Of a stretch of 55,155 bases of DNA, positions 52,817 through 55,155 are shown one piece after another. Source of the DNA: Moritella dasanensis ArB 0140 (GTDB lineage Bacteria; Pseudomonadota; Gammaproteobacteria; Enterobacterales; Moritellaceae). How positions within the stretch are numbered: position 1 is the first letter of the stretch; every line of letters begins with the position of its first letter. The stretch spans positions 1 to 55,155 of the forward strand of contig NZ_AKXQ01000032.1 of NCBI RefSeq assembly GCF_000276805.1, in the 5' to 3' direction. The translations under genes and the position numbers were made by a program. The notes beneath the pieces were generated by a model that worked only from the letters and a program-made list of their open reading frames with translations, had not been told where the DNA came from and ran no database searches.

Positions 52817-54274
52817 ATGCAATTCAGGGCAATTTTAAGAATTGTAGGGATATTGGTTACTCTTTTTAGTGTAACGATGATATTCCCCGCACTGATCGCG
52901 GCAATATACAAGGATGGTGGTGGTCTTGTCTTCATTAACTCGTTTGTTTTTTGCATCGTATTAGGCAGTATCTTATGGTACAAAAACCGTAATTATAAAA
53001 AAGAATTAAAGGCCAAAGAAGGCTTTTTAATTGTGGTTTTGTTTTGGACTGTACTGGGTAGTATCGGTGCCTTACCTTTTATTCTTTCTGAACAACCGAA
53101 TCTCAGTGTTGCGGGGGCATTTTTTGAATCCTTTTCGGGTTTAACGACAACTGGCGCGACCGTTATTGTTGGACTGGATGAATTACCCAAAGCGCTATTG
53201 TTTTATCGCCAGTTTCTACAGTGGTTAGGTGGTATGGGAATCATTGTTCTTGCTGTCGCAGTGTTACCTGTTTTAGGTATTGGTGGTATGCAGTTGTATC
53301 GTGCTGAAACCCCAGGGCCAGTAAAAGACTCGAAGATGACCCCCCGAATTGCCGAGACTGCGAAAGCACTTTGGTATATTTATTTATGCCTTACAGTTTT
53401 TTGCGCTATGGCATTTTGGCTGGCGGGTATGACGATATTTGATGCTATTTCACATAGTTTTTCAACGATTGCGATTGGTGGTTTCTCTACTCATGACAGT
53501 AGTATGGGCCATTTTGATAGTCCAGTGATTAATATGATCACTGTGGTGTTCTTAATTATTGCGGGGATTAATTTCTCTCTACATTTTGCTGCATTTTCTA
53601 TTAAAGGTTTTAAACCAGGCACGTATTTTCGTGATATAGAATTACGGGCCTTTTTATTCGTACAATTGGCGCTAGTTGCTATTTGCTTCTTTATACTACT
53701 CGCCAAAGGTGTCTATGATTCACCTGAGATGGCATTGGATAAAGCATTGTTCCAAGCTGTGTCTATTTCTACTACCGCAGGCTTTACCACGACTAGTTTC
53801 CAAGATTGGCCGTTGTTCTTACCCGTACTATTAGTATTCTCAAGCTTTATTGGTGGTTGTGCTGGTTCAACCGGTGGCGGCATGAAGGTCGTGCGTATCC
53901 TGCTACTTTATTTACAAGGTATGCGTGAAATGAAGCGTTTGGTTCATCCACGTGCGGTCTACAAGATTAAGTTAGGCAAGAAAGTATTACCCGATCGTGT
54001 TATCGATGCCGTTTGGGGATTCTTTTCAGCATACGCCTTAGTATTTGTTATTTGTATGCTGGCTTTAATCGCAACTGGAATGGATGAGTTATCGGCATTT
54101 TCAGCTGTCGTAGCAACGTTAAATAACTTAGGGCCAGGACTTGGCCAAGTTGCGGTGCATTTTGGAGACGTGAATGACAGTGCTAAATGGATCTTAGTGG
54201 TTGCTATGTTATTCGGTCGTTTAGAAGTATTTACCTTATTAATTTTATTTACCCCAGCTTTCTGGCGTAGTTAA
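52817..54274 (+). CDS. trkH: Trk potassium uptake protein TrkH
   Basis: The 485-residue inner-membrane K+ channel/transporter works with the regulatory subunit TrkA. Four M-P-M repeats are visible through their pore loops: TTTGATVIVG, IAIGGFSTHD, STTAGFTTTS and NNLGPGLG, each with the key glycine. Length matches E. coli TrkH (483). It lies 21 bases after yigZ, and hemG follows with its ATG 12 bases after the stop. Confidence 0.96.
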   Translation: MQFRAILRIVGILVTLFSVTMIFPALIAAIYKDGGGLVFINSFVFCIVLGSILWYKNRNYKKELKAKEGFLIVVLFWTVLGSIGALPFILSEQPNLSVAGAFFESFSGLTTTGATVIVGLDELPKALLFYRQFLQWLGGMGIIVLAVAVLPVLGIGGMQLYRAETPGPVKDSKMTPRIAETAKALWYIYLCLTVFCAMAFWLAGMTIFDAISHSFSTIAIGGFSTHDSSMGHFDSPVINMITVVFLIIAGINFSLHFAAFSIKGFKPGTYFRDIELRAFLFVQLALVAICFFILLAKGVYDSPEMALDKALFQAVSISTTAGFTTTSFQDWPLFLPVLLVFSSFIGGCAGSTGGGMKVVRILLLYLQGMREMKRLVHPRAVYKIKLGKKVLPDRVIDAVWGFFSAYALVFVICMLALIATGMDELSAFSAVVATLNNLGPGLGQVAVHFGDVNDSAKWILVVAMLFGRLEVFTLLILFTPAFWRS

Positions 54275-54286
54275 GTGGAACCTATA

Positions 54287-54802
54287 ATGAAAAAAATGCT
54301 AGTTCTGTATTCGACTGTTGATGGTCAAACGCTCAAAATAATTAAAGTAATCGAAGCGGCTATTGCTCATGAGTATATTTGCGAAGTGATGAGTATTGAT
54401 GAATGCCAACATATCGACATGGCTATCTTTGATAAGGTAGTTATTGGCGCATCTGTACGTTATGGCCATTTGAATAAAAAACTCTATAAATTTATAGCGG
54501 CTAATAAAGCGCAATTAGAAGCGAAAGACAATGGTTTTTTCTGTGTTAATTTAACCGCAAGAAAGGCAGAGAAGAATACGCCGGAAACAAATGCATATAT
54601 GCAGGCGTTTTTAGTTAAGTCAGATTGGATACCAAAACAGCAAGCTGTCTTTGCTGGCGCACTGTCGTACTCAAAGTATAACTGGTGGCAGACTCTCATC
54701 ATTCAACTGATTATGAAGATAACCGGTGGCAGTACGGATAAAAGCAAAGATATAGAGTTTACAGATTGGGTTAAAGTCACCGCTTTTGCCAAAACATTAT
54801 AA
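54287..54802 (+). CDS. hemG: Menaquinone-dependent protoporphyrinogen IX dehydrogenase
   Basis: The 171-residue flavodoxin-like FMN enzyme oxidises protoporphyrinogen IX to protoporphyrin IX in haem synthesis, passing electrons to quinone. The FMN phosphate loop is YSTVDGQT, VIGASVRYGH and CVNLTARKAEKNTPETN are conserved, and the HemG-specific long insert GALSYSKYNWWQTLIIQLIMKITGG is present. ATG at 54287 is preferred over a GTG at 54275 because GTGGAA precedes it. As in E. coli it is the last gene before an rrn operon. Confidence 0.96.
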   Translation: MKKMLVLYSTVDGQTLKIIKVIEAAIAHEYICEVMSIDECQHIDMAIFDKVVIGASVRYGHLNKKLYKFIAANKAQLEAKDNGFFCVNLTARKAEKNTPETNAYMQAFLVKSDWIPKQQAVFAGALSYSKYNWWQTLIIQLIMKITGGSTDKSKDIEFTDWVKVTAFAKTL

Positions 54803-55024
54803 GTTAGGCTATAACTGTACTAAAAGTGATATTTTCGAGATGGTTAATGTCACTGTTTAGTGATAAACCTATAATGCTAAGGTTGTCGCTGGTAAAAGCA
54901 TTGTATTATTTAGCGTGGTATCAACGCCATTGCTGTATTTGCATACTAGAAAGATCGAAAAGAAACGCTTTAGTGCTAATTTTGTACAGTGAACGCTATT
55001 TATAATGTTTATTTTCAAAACTAC
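54803..55024. other. Upstream region of the right rrn operon
   Basis: This 222-base AT-rich stretch separates hemG from the rrn promoter. UP-element or Fis-binding sites would be expected here but I cannot mark them reliably. I see no gene and only a weak hairpin (54850-54863, arms TCACT/AGTGA). Confidence 0.5.
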
Positions 55025-55052
55025 TTGCCAATAAACCTGAGTTGTCTATAAT
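55025..55052 (+). promoter_or_regulatory. rrn P1-type promoter (right operon)
   Basis: TTGCCA (55025-55030), a 16-base spacer and a perfect TATAAT (55047-55052) are followed by the discriminator CGCTCCC. It mirrors the left-end promoter. Confidence 0.85.
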
Positions 55053-55155
55053 CGCTCCCACTGACACGGCAACGGTCGTTCAGTATGCTCTTTAACAATT
55101 TATTCAAGCAATCTGTGTGAGCACTTGCAGAGGTATAATGACCAAATATTATATC
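55047..55155 (+). repeat. rRNA operon leader, right copy of terminal inverted repeat
   Basis: The leader of a second rRNA operon, with boxA TGCTCTTTAACAAT at 55086-55099, runs to the right edge; the 16S gene lies beyond. It is almost identical, inverted, to positions 1-113. The location after hemG matches rrnA in E. coli. Confidence 0.88.

Overview
The window is a contiguous piece of a gammaproteobacterial main chromosome around its replication origin. Gene order (glmU-atpCDGAHFEBI-parB-parA-rsmG-mnmG-oriC-mioC ... mnmE-yidC-yidD-rnpA-rpmH ... dnaA-dnaN-recF-gyrB) and the divergence of the proteins fit a marine relative of Vibrio, Shewanella and Moritella. The low GC, the FabY-type condensing enzyme, the fadBA-yigZ-trkH-hemG-rrn end and the amino-acid ABC transporter between rpmH and dnaA make a Moritella-like organism my best guess; this is inference from memory, not a database result.

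Layout. Both ends are upstream regions of rRNA operons pointing outwards: a P1-type promoter plus boxA leader on the minus strand at the left end (1-135) and a near-identical copy on the plus strand at the right end (55025-55155). About 55 kb containing oriC therefore lies between two divergent rrn operons. From the left come nadE (+), glmU (-), the nine-gene ATP synthase operon (-), the parAB/rsmG/mnmG block (-), oriC (about 14499-14785), mioC (-) and an HDOD protein (+). Then follow mnmE, yidC, yidD, rnpA, rpmH and a three-gene amino-acid ABC transporter (all -). The replication block dnaA-dnaN-recF-gyrB (+) is followed by avtA (-), ravA-viaA (+), glyQS and tusA (-), and a small membrane protein.

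The right part is more accessory: two bacterioferritin subunits (+), bfd (-) behind a Fur-box-like site, a GlxA-type AraC regulator (-), fabY (+), a YccS-like membrane protein (-), and a response regulator/histidine kinase/sugar-binding-protein operon (-). It ends with fadBA (-), yigZ-trkH-hemG (+) and the right rrn promoter.

How it works together. The window holds a whole chromosome start-and-segregate module: oriC with DnaA boxes and dense GATC sites, DnaA with two DnaA boxes upstream, the clamp, RecF, gyrase B, and ParA/ParB with five parS palindromes (26210-34101), two of them inside recF. The iron-storage set is complementary: one bacterioferritin has the ferroxidase ligands but not the haem methionine, the other has the methionine but has lost most ferroxidase ligands, and the Bfd ferredoxin is next door.

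I see no CRISPR array, insertion sequence, prophage or tRNA gene. Most of the window is conserved core genome. The observations most worth checking are the parS layout, the paired bacterioferritins, the orphan binding protein encoded with a two-component system, and the inverted repeats upstream of fabY and fadB.
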